Assembly (NCBI GenBank): GCA_037447655.1
Contig: JBBHKE010001759.1
Location: 17,743-81,742 of the forward strand
Direction: 5' to 3'
DNA length: 64,000 bases
From: Zygnema cylindricum
Lineage: Eukaryota > Streptophyta > Zygnematophyceae > Zygnematales > Zygnemataceae
The number at the start of each line of letters is the position of its first letter. Within the stretch, counting starts at the first letter, position 1. The position numbers and the translations under genes were made by a program. Below, piece after piece: positions 1 through 10,627 of this stretch. The notes beneath the pieces were generated by a model, which searched no databases, was not told the DNA's origin, and was given only the letters and a program-made list of their open reading frames with translations.

Positions 1-1908
1 GGATTATTTAGATTAAAGAAGAAAGTCAATCTGTTGACGTTTTAAGCATGGATGCAGCTGAAATGAATGAGAAAATACAAGAGTATATCATTCATGAGCA
101 AGTACCTTTTACTCCATCCTCTCGTACCTCTTCTACCTCTCTCCCAAATGCCTCTAGGCCGCCTAATACTCCTTCTGAAGCTGCTCCTTCTGTCGATGCT
201 CCTCCCAATACACGCCTGTGCGGCAATCTAGAGAACCAACAGTTCCCGCGTCAGATTTTATGGGGGGAAGAAGACAAAGCAGCCGCCTTCAAGGCGACCG
301 AGTTGAGAGTGCTTTTTGTGCAAGCACAGGGGAGCTGCTTACTATTCATGAAGCTTTTTCCGTTCCTGAAAAGGATCATTACATCTCGGCTGCAAATGAA
401 GAGATAAAGTCAATTATGGAAGCCGAAACTTGGGATTTTGTGGAGCTCCCACCGAACCAGAAAGCTATCGGTTGTAAGTGGGTCTTCAAATTAAAATTGA
501 ATCCTGATAAAACAATTGAGAGATATAAAGCTAGGCTGGTTGCTAAGGGATTTAGCTAAAAGGAGGGAATTGACTATGAAGAGACCTTCTCTCCTGTGGT
601 TCGCTCTCCTACTGTTAGAGTTTTGCTATCTCTTGTTGCAATGGAGGATATGGAATAACATCACATGGATGTTAAGACAGCTTTCTTGCATGGTGATTTG
701 GAGGAAGTAATTTATATGAAACAGCCATAGATGTATGCAGAAAAAGGGAAAGAAAATCTGGTCTGTAAACTGTTGAAGTCCTTGTATGGTCTAAAACAGG
801 CTCCGAGGCAATGGAACCTGAAATTAGATGAATTTTTAACCAATCTTGGCTTTACCAAGATCAGTTTTGATCACTCAGTCTATGTAATGCAAGGTGATGA
901 TGGAGTGATTTATGTGGCAGTTTATGTAGATGATTTGCTACTGATTAGTAAATCCATCAATGAGATTAAAAAAATAAAATCAGCTCTGAATTCCCGGTTT
1001 GAAATGAAAGACTTGGGTGAGGCTAAGTATATTCTAGGAATTCAAGTAGAAAGAGACAAGAAACAAAAAAATATTTATTTAACTCAAAAGGAAGCAATCA
1101 AGAACATGTTAGAAAAGTTTGGCTTGTCACAAGCATAGGGGAGTGCCACTCCTATGGAATTCAGGAAAAAATTGGAGGGCACGGAAACGGATGTTGGTGT
1201 TTTGGTTGATGATTTCTTATATTCAGCGGAGGCAGATTCTATGTCCTCTATTCCTTACAGGGAGATTGTCGGAAGCCTCATTTATTTCATGAACTGTACT
1301 TGTCCCGACATCGCAGCAGTGGTTAGAGCCTTGAGCCGAAGCCTGCAAAATCCAAGGAAGTCGGACTATGAGGCAGCAAAGAGAGTTCTTCGTTATCTTG
1401 CAGGAACTCGAAATCTTAGACTCTCTTCGGTGGAGGGGAAGTCAAAATTCATACATAGAGCAATGCGAGCTACGGAGATATGCCAAGCCGACGCTCCACC
1501 ATTGGATACATTTTGAAGATCGGAAGTGGAACTTGCTGCTGGAGCAGCAAACTTCAAAAGGTAACAGCATAGTCTACCATAGAGGCTGAGTACATGGCTG
1601 CCAGCTCAGCAGTTAAGGAGTTACTTTGGGTAAAGTCTCTTCTCCAATAGCTTCTCTTTATGCAATCTGAACCATAGATAGTGTGGTGTGACAATCAGGC
1701 AGCAATTGCTATTGCATCTAATCCCAATCACCACTTTAAGAGTAAGCACATTGATATCAAGCTACATTTTGTAAGAGTAAAGGTGATGGGAAAAGTCCTT
1801 AAGTTGAGTTATTTACCGGATGAGCAAATGGTGGCTAATATGATGACAAAACCCTTACCTGCTCCCAAATTGAAGTTTTGTAGAGAGGTATGTGGACTGA
1901 GTGACTAG
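1..1908 (+). pseudogene. Copia element A, 3' part of pol (reverse transcriptase and RNase H), degraded
   Basis: Ty1/Copia polyprotein remnant entering from the left window edge. Visible in order: a Ser/Pro-rich linker (from 48), the RVT_2 reverse transcriptase (about 400-1110, with KLLKSLYGLKQAPRQW and an intact catalytic YVDD in VAVYVDDLLLIS), the connection region (about 1230-1500) and the RNase H (about 1580-1905, with VWCDNQAAIAIAS and HIDIKLHFVR). The frame is broken by several stops (for example TAA after KGFS near 557, TAG near 728 and 1136, further stops near 1648 and 1678) and by frame changes, so no functional protein is possible. It is followed by a polypurine tract and an LTR start, as expected for a Copia 3' end. 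It is close in sequence to Copia C on the opposite strand. Confidence 0.93.
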
Positions 1909-1916
1909 CACAGTCC

Positions 1917-1931
1917 AAAGCTTTAGGGGAG
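1917..1931 (+). other. Polypurine tract of Copia A
   Basis: The purine-rich stretch AAGCTTTAGGGGAG lies directly before the LTR start TGTTG. This is the expected position of the plus-strand primer for reverse transcription, a few bases after the pol stop codon. Confidence 0.7.
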
Positions 1932-2265
1932 TGTTGTTTTTAGAAAGCTTTAGTCCTCTCTATGCCTCAGCTATGAGGGAGAGAGAGCTATTCAAGACAA
2001 GCTATTTTTGGTTGAGTTCGGTTCAGTGGTTTCCAAAATTAGTGTGACAGTGAAGTTGGGAGTTCACGGTTCATTCACACTTGGGACACACGTCGTCACT
2101 TGAGAGAAATGCGTGAGTATGTCCTCCGTGGACGTACGGAAATTCGGCAAGACCACGGGACTTCGTGAAGTCAATTCTACGGTGCCAAATCCTCTAGTCA
2201 GACGGCTGACAGCCGCCGCCAACAAATACTTACGAGGCGTGACTAGATCACTATCACTTTACGTT
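1932..2265 (+). repeat. Truncated 3' LTR of Copia A (left arm of an inverted repeat)
   Basis: Starts TGTTGTTTTTAG after the polypurine tract. About 334 bp are collinear, in reverse complement, with the start of the complete LTR at 2284-3120. It stops abruptly after CACTTTACGTT at 2265, where a minus-strand primer site and LTR begin. The rest of the LTR (about 500 bp) is missing. Confidence 0.88.
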
Positions 2266-2269
2266 ATAT

Positions 2270-2283
2270 GGGTTTTGATACCA
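2270..2283 (-). other. Primer-binding site of the inverted LTR
   Basis: On the minus strand the bases TGGTATCAAAACCC follow directly after an LTR end (CAACA). They resemble the initiator-Met-tRNA primer site TGGTATCAGAGC of plant retrotransposons. The site marks 2284-3120 as a 5' LTR in minus orientation. Confidence 0.65.
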
Positions 2284-3120
2284 TGTTGTTTTGAGACAAC
2301 TGCTGGCACTGAAGATGAAGAAGATGCAGCAGTAGTCATCGTAGAACAAAACAAAAGAGGAGCTTCCACAAATACCGATGGCAAAACAACCTTTTTGAAA
2401 GACTATAACTTTCGGAAAAATGATTCAATGAATCTGAATATTTACCACAGTGTAGATAACATACAAAAGAACAAACACACAAAACTCCAATGAATTCAGC
2501 TTGCAAATCTGTGAGATATGTAGAAATGAAATTACATTAAACTAAGTGTACTGTTTTCATATCATTTGTTCCTAATGAATCAAATTCACTAAGTCCTACT
2601 TCTATACACCGAAACTACACTAAGCTGTACGGAGGCATTCCAGCCGTACATATAACATTCTAACACAACAAGTAGTATGAGTACACCTGTGTACTGAAGG
2701 TATGTCATAAACCACATTCTCAACACTAAACAACTAATTCACTACAAACAAAATTCTATTCTACCAAATATTTACACCGAAGTTCAGACAACGTAAAGTG
2801 ATAGTGATCTAGTCACGCCTCGTAAGTATTTGTTGGCGGCGGCTGTCAACCGTCCGACTAGAGGATTTGGCACCGTAGAACTGACTTCACGAAGTCCCGT
2901 GGTCCTGCCGAATTTCCGTACGTCCACGGATACTCACGCATTTCTCTCAAGTGACAACGCGTGTCCCAAGTGTGAATGAACCGTGAACTCCCAACTTCAC
3001 TGTCACACTAATTTTGGTAACCACTGAACGAAACTCAACCAAAAATAGCTTAAGTCCGAAATAGCTCTCTCTCCCTCATAGCTAAGGCATAAAGAGGACT
3101 AAAGCTTTCTAAAAACAACA
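2284..3120 (-). repeat. Complete inverted LTR of the Copia A family
   Basis: On the minus strand this 837-bp LTR begins TGTTG (3120) and ends CAACA (2284), perfect inverted termini, and is followed by a primer site. Its first 331 bp (2790-3120) match 1932-2265 in reverse complement with few differences. No gene lies in it; reading frames here, such as 2113-2493 on the plus strand, run through LTR sequence only. Confidence 0.87.
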
Positions 3121-3284
3121 GTATGCTCCTCTAACACTCCAGTGACATTATTCCCGAGCATGCCTGGATCTTTATGAGAGTATGCATGGGAATTAGGACA
3201 AGACACTAAAGTAGGAAGGACCTTGACGGGCTGGCCAGGTACATTAATGTTGTAATTCGGAGGGTAGTCAGTTTGGACACATGA

Positions 3285-4226
3285 TTAGACTTGGTGAAAG
3301 GGAAGCAAAGCGGTCGTAATGTTTGAAGTGGGAGGTATTACAAACAAATAAGCCTCACGAAGACGACTTACATTGATTGGGTTCGTCCATTTGGAGCGAA
3401 CCCGATGTGCCAAGGACCCATGCCGAGAGACATCAATAATTAGAGGGGGTCCGATAAGGTAATCTATGCGCTTATAGTCAGCCAGAACTGTTGGTCGAGG
3501 ATCATTAAAAGCGGCAATGTTCTCTAAAATGTATCCGACAAGCTTGGCCATGGTTTGAAGAAAATGAAGGACCCTCAAAAGCTCAAAAAACAATTTGGTA
3601 CGGGGATTTGCCAAACCAAAACCTTTGCCTTCCCGAGACCTGCCTTGACACTCCCACCCCCCAAAAACAAGGTCTATCGGTTCGACATCCTGTAGATGAT
3701 GATCACTAAGGATGCGGATATCTTGTGGAAGAGGAGTGTGCATGTGTAGAAAGGCTGACTTTGGAAACAACTTTGGATACTGTGAATGCAAGAGATTACA
3801 GTGGTGCAATTGTGCTTTTCTAGCTAATGCATCAATTTCTACTACATAGCAGTGACGGATAATGAGACCATTCCGTAAACATGACAATAGTGAAGTTCTG
3901 AACCCAACAAAAAGATCTAAAATAACCACCCTGTCCGTATGAGGACTCAGCTGTACGAGCTTCCAACTGATTAGAAGGAAACCCGAAAGATCGGTTGCAA
4001 CTGTAGGTATAGGAGGGATAGTCGTTTATGGAAAAGATAATGTGGACTTATAAATATTGTCAAATGTGTGAGAATTGATAAGAAAACCCGGTTCCGCAAA
4101 GATCTCGGGTAAGGGGGAACTATCCGGCATAATTTCTTCGGCCGAAAGAGAGTGGAAAATTTCCTCCCCAACAAAGTTCCCCAAAAATGCGGGAAGAGCT
4201 GTAGCCGAGTGGGCCATAATGGGCAA
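3285..4226 (-). pseudogene. Cytosine-5 DNA methyltransferase domain, truncated copy (X')
   Basis: A 5-methylcytosine methyltransferase domain of DNMT3/DRM type. On the minus strand the N-terminal extension is at 4226-4026 and the catalytic core at 3929-3285, separated by a frame change. Seen motifs: motif I as DLFVGFRTSL (the GxG turn is lost), motif IV as GGWECQGRS with the catalytic Cys kept, motif VI as LENI, and the motif VIII region as AHRVRSKWTN, which resembles the AHRARYFWGN-type motif of DNMT3. Motifs IX-X are cut off at the left border. It is about 84% identical by eye to the copy at 34523-36121 over the core. The altered motif I and the truncation make it inactive. Confidence 0.82.
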
Positions 4227-4328
4227 AGGTTAGCAGGCTGAAATGAGAGGGAGGAAGATTTTGCGCTCCGGAAAATGTGTCGATCGGTAAGAAAATGTTT
4301 GGTCGTGCATGTCCACGCCACCGCCAGT

Positions 4329-4859
4329 TCAGAATATAACGTCTTGACCCACCAAACACTCATAGTCGTCACATTTAGTGACCAATGCTCTGACGGCAAT
4401 TTCAACGGACTCATTTTCGGTTCCTGTCTGAAAACGAAAGATGAGCAGGTCCTTTGTGATTCCGAGGACCGGCTCCGTGGTCCCAGCCAAAGTAAGAAGG
4501 CGGGTAGCGGTCGCTTGAAGCTTGTCTGCTGTCAGACCAAGCTTGAGCGCAAATCCGGATCCGAGAATCACGGGTTTGGCCCCAGTGTCCATGAGAGGAA
4601 GAGTGGGGTGAACACCGTTCACAGAGAATGATCCACGAGAGTTATCAAAGAAACTGATATAGGGATCGAGATTACGACGTTCTTCCGTAGTAATCGGTTG
4701 AACCGCTGAAAGACTACGATTTTTATGCAAAGCCCTCAAAGCGGCTGCTGCTGCGACCTCATCAACGAGGGGAAGGGCGTTCGGTACATCCTCCAACATC
4801 CCTGAAAGAATACTTAATCGCTCTTTCACCCGATTAGCCTCAGGAGTAGTGCCATCCAA
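4329..4859 (-). pseudogene. Retropepsin-like protease with C-terminal Gag (X' fragment)
   Basis: An aspartic protease of Gypsy type. LPLMDTGAKPVILGSGFA contains the D-T-G active-site triad and is followed by the usual hydrophobic strand pattern and ECLVGQDVIF near the end. It sits directly upstream (minus strand) of the DNMT core, as in element X, so the order protease-DNMT is conserved between two copies. The frame ends in a stop where X also has a break. N-terminal Gag sequence is missing beyond about 4898. Confidence 0.75.
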
Positions 4860-4898
4860 TATAGTCAGTGCCTTTGCCGCGATGGTAGGAGCGGTTTC

Positions 4899-6122
4899 AC
4901 AATCACAATCCTGGGTTCAGCAACAGCTCGAGATACAAGGTTGAGCAACAATCCACTTGATGGGGCGAGAGAAGAAGTGAAGGGAAACCGGTTAGGCCTT
5001 GGCGTGAGCCGTGTAGATTAATTTGTAGGGCAGGTTTACAAAGAAAGAAAGTAAGAGCCAAGCAGCAAAACGCTTAATGGCAAGGAAAATAGCCACTAAA
5101 AACTATCGAGACAATTTCACAAGAAAAATCCTTAAAGTTTAGGTCAAATCTTCCAAAAATAGAATTCTAGTGCTCTTGAAATTGTGAGCACAAAATTCAC
5201 CTAAAATTTGCTAAGTACAAAGTCTACAGTTGAGCGCATAACCTACTGCAAATATATGCATTCTATGTAGTTGTCTGCGCCTAGTTTGGATTTTGGCCAA
5301 TAGGCGACCAAAATCGTCTACCTTACGTTACAAAATCTACAGCCTATAGATAAAAATCCTTCCTAAGCTACATGTGAATGCGTGCAACCTCCAAGGGTCT
5401 AGGACTTAAAATGGTCCTGCGTGCAGTCCCCATCTGGACCGTCCATTCGTCCATATCATTTGTGGTCGTAGATTCGCGTTCTAATCCACGATGGCGTTGA
5501 CATCATTTGGAGTTGAGGTTTCGGTTCACGTGAATTTCAACGACCGACGACTTCGCGCACAGAATCTAAAATGTCAACGGGTTTCATGGCGTCGGACCAA
5601 AATCTCTACGGACTTGTCGCCACCAAAATATCACCACGAGTAAATTAGTGTGGCGTCCTTTTTTTTAGGACCGCTTACATTAGGATCAAATATATTAAAA
5701 ATGTTGTTAGAATGTGATTAACTATAATTAAAATGCGGCGACGCGATGCGGCATGACATGTACAAATCGAGTGTACGTTAGCTGCCATAAATCATGTATG
5801 TCTTTTGTACAACACTGATAATAACATTGTACTTTCCATATCCGACCCCATGGTTTTGTCCCCTTCTCGTTTAATGTCCACTTGAGTGCTGCCACATGTT
5901 AATATGTGGCTCTTTTGGCGTTATTCCCCAAAATAACCATTTCGAGCTATCAACGCTCACGCGGGCCGCCCTATCACTTTATTTCTTGACATGACATTTG
6001 TGCGATTAGGCGGCGAGCAAAATATTTTCTGGGTCCATAACTTATATGTTCACTACATTGTTTTGTTCTGATAAATTATTTATCTGTTAAGGAATTTTTT
6101 ATCACATTATCAAACCCTATAT
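4899..6122. other. Non-coding: diverged X-type LTR, then unassigned AT-rich sequence
   Basis: About 4980-5420 shows blocks shared with the LTR of element X. From 5421 to 6122 I see no reading frame of note, no repeat partner in the window and no RNA gene. The sequence is AT-rich with scattered CpG. Confidence 0.5.
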
Positions 6123-6380
6123 CCGTAACGATTCTTCTACGACCTACCGAATAAGGCGGACGACTACTATGGACTATGTAGGAATTGGGATCAAAACTAT
6201 ATCAGTCTATCATTTTTGTTTGACGCTACTTTGTCTCTCTTTCTCTTTTCTACCTTAGTGTGTTACCTTGGACACGAAGAAGGTAGCCATGGTTTTTCTT
6301 TGCCTATCTCTCTCTCTCTCTCTCTCTCTCCATTAGAGTCTAGGTGAAAAACAAGTGATTATGAAATACCCTTTTCAACG
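6123..6380 (-). repeat. 3' LTR of Copia E, with a (TC)12 tract
   Basis: Direct-repeat partner of 7766-8020. It contains a TC microsatellite at 6307-6330, also present in shorter form in the partner. A purine-rich tract (reverse complement of about 6412-6428) lies just upstream on the minus strand. Confidence 0.7.
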
Positions 6381-6408
6381 TTCCCTATATTTTGGTTTTT
6401 TTTTAATT

Positions 6409-7745
6409 TTACGCCCCATTTCTCCTTACAAAATTTAATTTAGGAGAGGGAACTAGTTTAGTTATCATGTCTACCACCATTTCCCCATCTGGTCTATATT
6501 TCAATTTAATTATTTTATCCTCTATTTTATCTCTCACAAAACTAAGTCTTATTTCTATATATTTTGCTTTAAAATGGTGTTTCAGATTGGCAACAATGAC
6601 CATGGAAGCTTTATTCTCACAAAATATATTATATACACCATTTTTCACAAATCGAAGCTCTTCAAGCAAAGATCTAGCCCACATTACTTCTTTGACAGCA
6701 GCACACGAAGCCATGTACTCAACCAACTCCAACAACAAGTCCAGACCCAATATGCAAAAGATATTCAGATGTACATCTTCTCATTGGCACATTCCTATAA
6801 TTAGCATCACTTCACGAAGTGATGTCAGTGTTATCCCCACCTAGATGGAACCACAAATTCTTGGTTCCCATCAAATACCTTATCACTCTCTTGGTTGCCT
6901 CCCAATCTCTCTTCTGGGGATCATTCAGACTCTTGCTAAGGACCGTTGTTGCGATATCAGGCCTAGTATAGTTCATGAAATATATTAAACTGCCAAAATT
7001 TTGCCTATACAAAATGTTCTTCATAAATTCTCTCTCTTCTTCATCCATCTGATCATCAATCATCACTACACCTCCCTCTAAGCTCCCTTCATAAATCTTC
7101 TTTAAATCCATATAAGAATTGCAACTATTAGCTTTATCGATCTAGAATTTTCCAACATGTTTTTTATAGTTTTTTTCTGAGTCATTTTTATAGTCTTGTT
7201 TCCTATGTCTCTTTCCGTGTGAATTACCAAAATGTATTTAGCCTCCCTTAGATCTTTCATATCAAACTGACTACTCTGATTTTCTTGCACTTTGTTATTA
7301 TTTTTTAAATGACATACTTGGAACTAACAAATCATCAATATATATTGCAATAAAAATTATACCATTCTCATCCTCAAATGTATAAATAGAATGGTTCAGA
7401 CTGATTCCGTTGTATACTATTTTTGTCATAATCTCATCTAACTTGATGGTCCATTTCCTCAGAACCTGCTTGAGACCATATAAGCACTTTATCAATATGC
7501 ACACTTTACTTTCCTATCCGTTCTCCATGAATGTTTTTGATTGTCTCATTAAGATTTCCTCCTGCAATTTCCCATATAGGAAATTCATCTTAATGACTTC
7601 ATGGTAAATTAATATATTTTTCGCTCCCGCCTGACTTAAGAGGATTTTGACTGAGGGAAATCTGACTACTAGAGCAAAGGTTTCTTCATAATCTATTCCC
7701 TATTTTGGAGTGCATCCTTTTGCAACAAGTCTTGTTTTTTGCCTC
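6409..7745 (-). pseudogene. Copia E reverse transcriptase and RNase H remnant
   Basis: On the minus strand: the start of RT (about 7745-7510, recognisable but full of stops), RT core at 7504-7298 (CLYGLKQVLRKW and IFIAIYIDDLLVPS with the catalytic DD), 7290-7102 (FDMKDLREAKYILVI), the connection region 7111-6812 (GSLIYFMNYTRPDI) and RNase H 6750-6409 (FCENKASMVIVANLKHHFK). Several frame changes and stops break it into pieces. It differs from Copia A, C and D and is a separate family. Confidence 0.85.
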
Positions 7746-7765
7746 TCTATTGAGTTAACACGACT

Positions 7766-8020
7766 TGTTAACAATTTTTCTAAGATATATTGGATAAGGC
7801 GGAAGACTTCTATCGACTATGTAAGACCTAGGATCAAAACTAGGTCAGTCCATCATTTTTATTAGAGGGTACTCTGTCTCTCTCTCTCTCTCGTCTGACT
7901 TAGTCTATCACCTTGGCCACCAAGGAGGCAACCATGGTTTATCTCAGCCTAACTCCCTCTCTTTCTCTCTCTACAGGATCTAGGTGATAAATAATTGAAT
8001 ATGAATTACCCTTTTCAACA
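7766..8020 (-). repeat. 5' LTR of Copia E
   Basis: Direct-repeat partner of 6123-6380. On the minus strand it runs from TGTTGAAAAGGG at 8020 to TTAACA at 7766. No primer-binding site or leader follows, because pol sequence begins at once. Confidence 0.7.
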
Positions 8021-8165
8021 CTTTTCTCATCTTATAGAAATTCCTTTTGCAAGATTTGTTGCACTTAGAATGAAAAAATCTAGGGATGGGACTTTTCGTC
8101 CCACGTTAACAGGAGTCGGTTTTTCAATAGTATATAAACGTGGTGGACTTGTTGCGACTCGCACC
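8021..8165. other. Flank between Copia E and Copia D, no gene
   Basis: Short non-coding flank that contains the target site of element D (GCACC, 8161-8165). No reading frame or repeat partner is seen. Confidence 0.5.
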
Positions 8166-8669
8166 TGTTAGATTCAATGTTGTAATCGGCTCTCGCGGTC
8201 TATCGCGCGGCCAAATAATTTGTCGTTTTGTTTTAGAGGGTGGTCTTGTTGGTTTGACATCATTATGTCTTTTATATCCTTTCGTAGATTCTTGGTCTCG
8301 CGTAGATTCGGTTTTGCGACGACCAAGTTTAATTGTCGTTTGGTTTGTACGGGTTTGTTTGGGTTGTACGTTTAGGTGTACGTTTGCGTTGTACTTTAGT
8401 TTTATGTTGTTTCGTGTGATGACGTGTTTTTGATTGGTAGGCGCTTCGTGCGCACTTTATGTTTCGTTTGGTTTTTATAGTTTGATAGTGTGACGCTTCA
8501 CTTGCAGTACTATATACTGCAACTTAGAGGGAGGGAAACTTAACCTTTTGTTGGGAGAAAATGTCCGTGAAATATATTGGCTTTCGTGGACAGTTTTTCT
8601 CTCGTGTGAATGTTTTATTTTTGCTTCCGCTGTAGTCTTGCACTCAGCATTTTGTGTGAGATCCTATCA
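8166..8669 (+). repeat. 5' LTR of Copia D
   Basis: Starts TGTTAGATTCAATG and ends GATCCTATCA. It matches 41392-41895 along its full length. The GCACC target duplication precedes it. The plus-strand reading frame 8140-8433 lies inside it and is not a gene. Confidence 0.95.
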
Positions 8670-8671
8670 AG

Positions 8672-8683
8672 TGGTATCGGAGC
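8672..8683 (+). other. Primer-binding site of Copia D
   Basis: TGGTATCGGAGC, two bases after the LTR end, matches the 3' end of plant initiator-Met tRNA except at one position. Confidence 0.85.
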
Positions 8684-8728
8684 TTGTGTTCTCCCTTGAG
8701 GTGTAGAAGGGTGGCTAGTTTGACCACC

Positions 8729-10165
8729 ATGGGGAGAAAGAAGAAAAATACCCCTACTCAAATGATGCCTTCTTCTTCTACGTTGATCCCTCGACCTCCG
8801 GATCCGAATCTTCCGGATCTAACCGAATCTGAATCATCGTCGGATCCAAAAGTAGAAACTCCATTTGCTTTCACCAGCAAAACTTTTGAGGAAGCCGTTC
8901 CGATTGATCCGTTCAGACAAAACAAGGAGAATGAGGGGAAAAAAGAGGAAGATGACCCGATGGGAGATCGTTTACAAAAAATGATGGATGGTCTTTTCCG
9001 TTATGTGGATCAGCGGATCTCCAAGGCAAACCGTGTTACTAGGTCTTCGTTATTCGGAGATCCGATTCCGGATCAAAGTATCGGCAATACGGAAGGAGGT
9101 GAAGGAAATGAGGAGGAGACGAGGGAATTAATTCGAAAGGGAAAACTTCCCATCGATGACGATTCTGACCTTGATGATTGGAGTGAAAGGGACTAACCAG
9201 TTTAATCTATGTCCGGCAAGATCGTCATTTTCAATGGGACAAATTATCAATCGTGGAAGAAATATATCAAAGGTCAATTTAAATTGAAACGGGTTTGGAA
9301 GGTGGTAAAAGAGGTGGACAAGATGCCTACCTCGGGTCATCGAGCTTATCGTGTGTGGACGAAGAAAAATATTTCGGCTATCGGCGCTTTATTTCAATCA
9401 TGTAGCACCTCGATTCACGAACTATTTCTTACCCGAAGATTTGCCTATGATTGTTGGGTGGCTCTTGAGAATCACTTCGAAAAAAAGCCTTCAAAATAAA
9501 GGGCAACTGATTTATACCGACTATAACTCTTTAAGGTCAAGTCAAGTGAGTCGATCGATAAAGCCGCGAAGGGATTGAACATTATTATCGAGCAACTCGC
9601 AAATTTGGGAAAGTTCATCCATGAGAGTGACAAGGCATCGGTCTTCATCCATGCCTTCCAGGAGAAAATGATTCACTTAAGGGACATTCTCTTATCAAGG
9701 GATTTGAACACCTTGGACTGGATCATTACATTTCTTAAATCGACCGAGGCGAATCGCCCGAACTCATCGAGGGGAACCCAACCGACCGTTTCCCTCAATG
9801 CAATAACACCGAAAACGCCCAATCTAAATTATTTTCGGGGAAGAGGAGGAAGAAGAGGGGGAAATCCGAAAGGAAAAGGGGGAAGAGGACACGAAAGGGC
9901 CGGGAGATCTCCTTCCCAGCTAGGATATTCAGATTTGACCAATATTGCATGTTTTCAATGCGGCAAACTTGGTCATATAGCGGCTTCTTCCCGGATAAGG
10001 AGCGCCAATGTCACTTTTGCGGGAAATAGGGTACTATAAGCCCCCACTGTTACTCGAAAGCCGAAAATGGAGGCGGCGGTTGAAGAGGAGATCGTGGCGG
10101 TAGAGGCGACGGCGGCAGCCGATACAGTGGGCCCAATGGCGGTCGTCTTGGCGGCCGCAATGGCC
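8729..10165 (+). pseudogene. Copia D Gag with RGG-rich tail, broken
   Basis: Nucleocapsid/capsid precursor remnant. The likely start is the ATG at 8729 (MGRKKKNTP). Pieces: an acidic N-terminal part up to the stop at 9194, the capsid-like part at 9209-9499 (IFNGTNYQSWKKYIKG, typical of Copia Gag N-termini), a second helical part from 9575, a Gly/Arg-rich stretch (FRGRGGRRGGNPKGKGG), a CCHC knuckle that has lost its last Cys (CFQCGKLGHIAASS), and from 10067 a long RGG-repeat region with one TGA. The pieces are separated by stops (near 9196, 9204) and a frame change near 9500. The RGG tail would bind RNA. Confidence 0.8.
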
Positions 10166-10200
10166 GCGGAGGTCGCCATGGAAGAGGAGGAGGACATTTT

Positions 10201-10627
10201 ATGGGCGACGATCAATTTGAAAGAGGAGGCGAAGGCGCGCAAATATTTTCAGCCCTTAACCTTTCACTTAATATTTTGGCAGGTGATACGCATCAAGAAA
10301 AGGAGTGGATTATAGATTCAGGCGCATCACACCACGTATGTACTGACGCGTCGCTTTTTGATGATTTTCGCGAACTCACGGTACTAAAAGGAATCACTGT
10401 CGCAAGTGGACAAGTGATTTCAATAAGTACAATGGGTACTTTACGTTTGGACTTACCTATTTTGGACGCAAGTGGCATGGAAAAAGTGACCCAAACCGAA
10501 CTAACAAATGTTTTATACTTACCTGAAGGTTCAATGAACCTTCTCAGCGTACCGCAGATTTTCAGCGTGCAGGCGTGAGCGTATATGCGTATGGCGACTC
10601 CACAATAAAAATTGAACGATCAGATGG
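10201..10627 (+). pseudogene. Copia D protease, cut by Gypsy Y
   Basis: Copia aspartic protease with WIIDSGASHHVC (D-S-G active site), followed by the usual LTNVLYLPEGSMNLLSVPQ block. A stop or frame change occurs at about 10578. Y then inserted at 10627/10628, and the same coding region resumes at 18446-18451. Confidence 0.88.

Larger units (their letters stand above)
3121..5420 (-). mobile_element. Fragment X' of a DNMT-carrying Gypsy retrotransposon
   Basis: Minus-strand fragment homologous to element X. 3121-4226 matches X about 35000-36121 (DNMT), 4329-4898 matches X about 36320-36790 (protease), and about 4980-5420 resembles the X LTR in a diverged form (shared TGGCCAATAGGCG and the surrounding order). 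Gag and everything after the DNMT, including RT, are absent, so it is an internally deleted, end-truncated relic. It starts directly at the end of the inverted Copia LTR. Confidence 0.8.
6123..8020 (-). mobile_element. Internally deleted Copia element E
   Basis: Minus-strand Copia element flanked by two direct repeats of about 255 bp (6123-6380 and 7766-8020), which act as LTRs. On the minus strand they start TGTTGAAAAGGG and the better copy ends TTAACA. The only coding content is RT to RNase H; Gag, protease and integrase are missing because the right LTR abuts RT directly. No clear target duplication is visible at the ends. The LTRs differ noticeably (roughly 75-80% identical by eye), so this is an old insertion. 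Confidence 0.72.

Noticed and set aside
2113-2493. 126-codon plus-strand frame
   Set aside because: It runs across the truncated LTR, primer site and inverted LTR; no domain.
4275-4631. Plus-strand frames opposite the DNMT/protease relic and at 36170-36520
   Set aside because: Both are antisense shadows of the protease region; they correspond to each other only because the minus-strand sequences are homologous.
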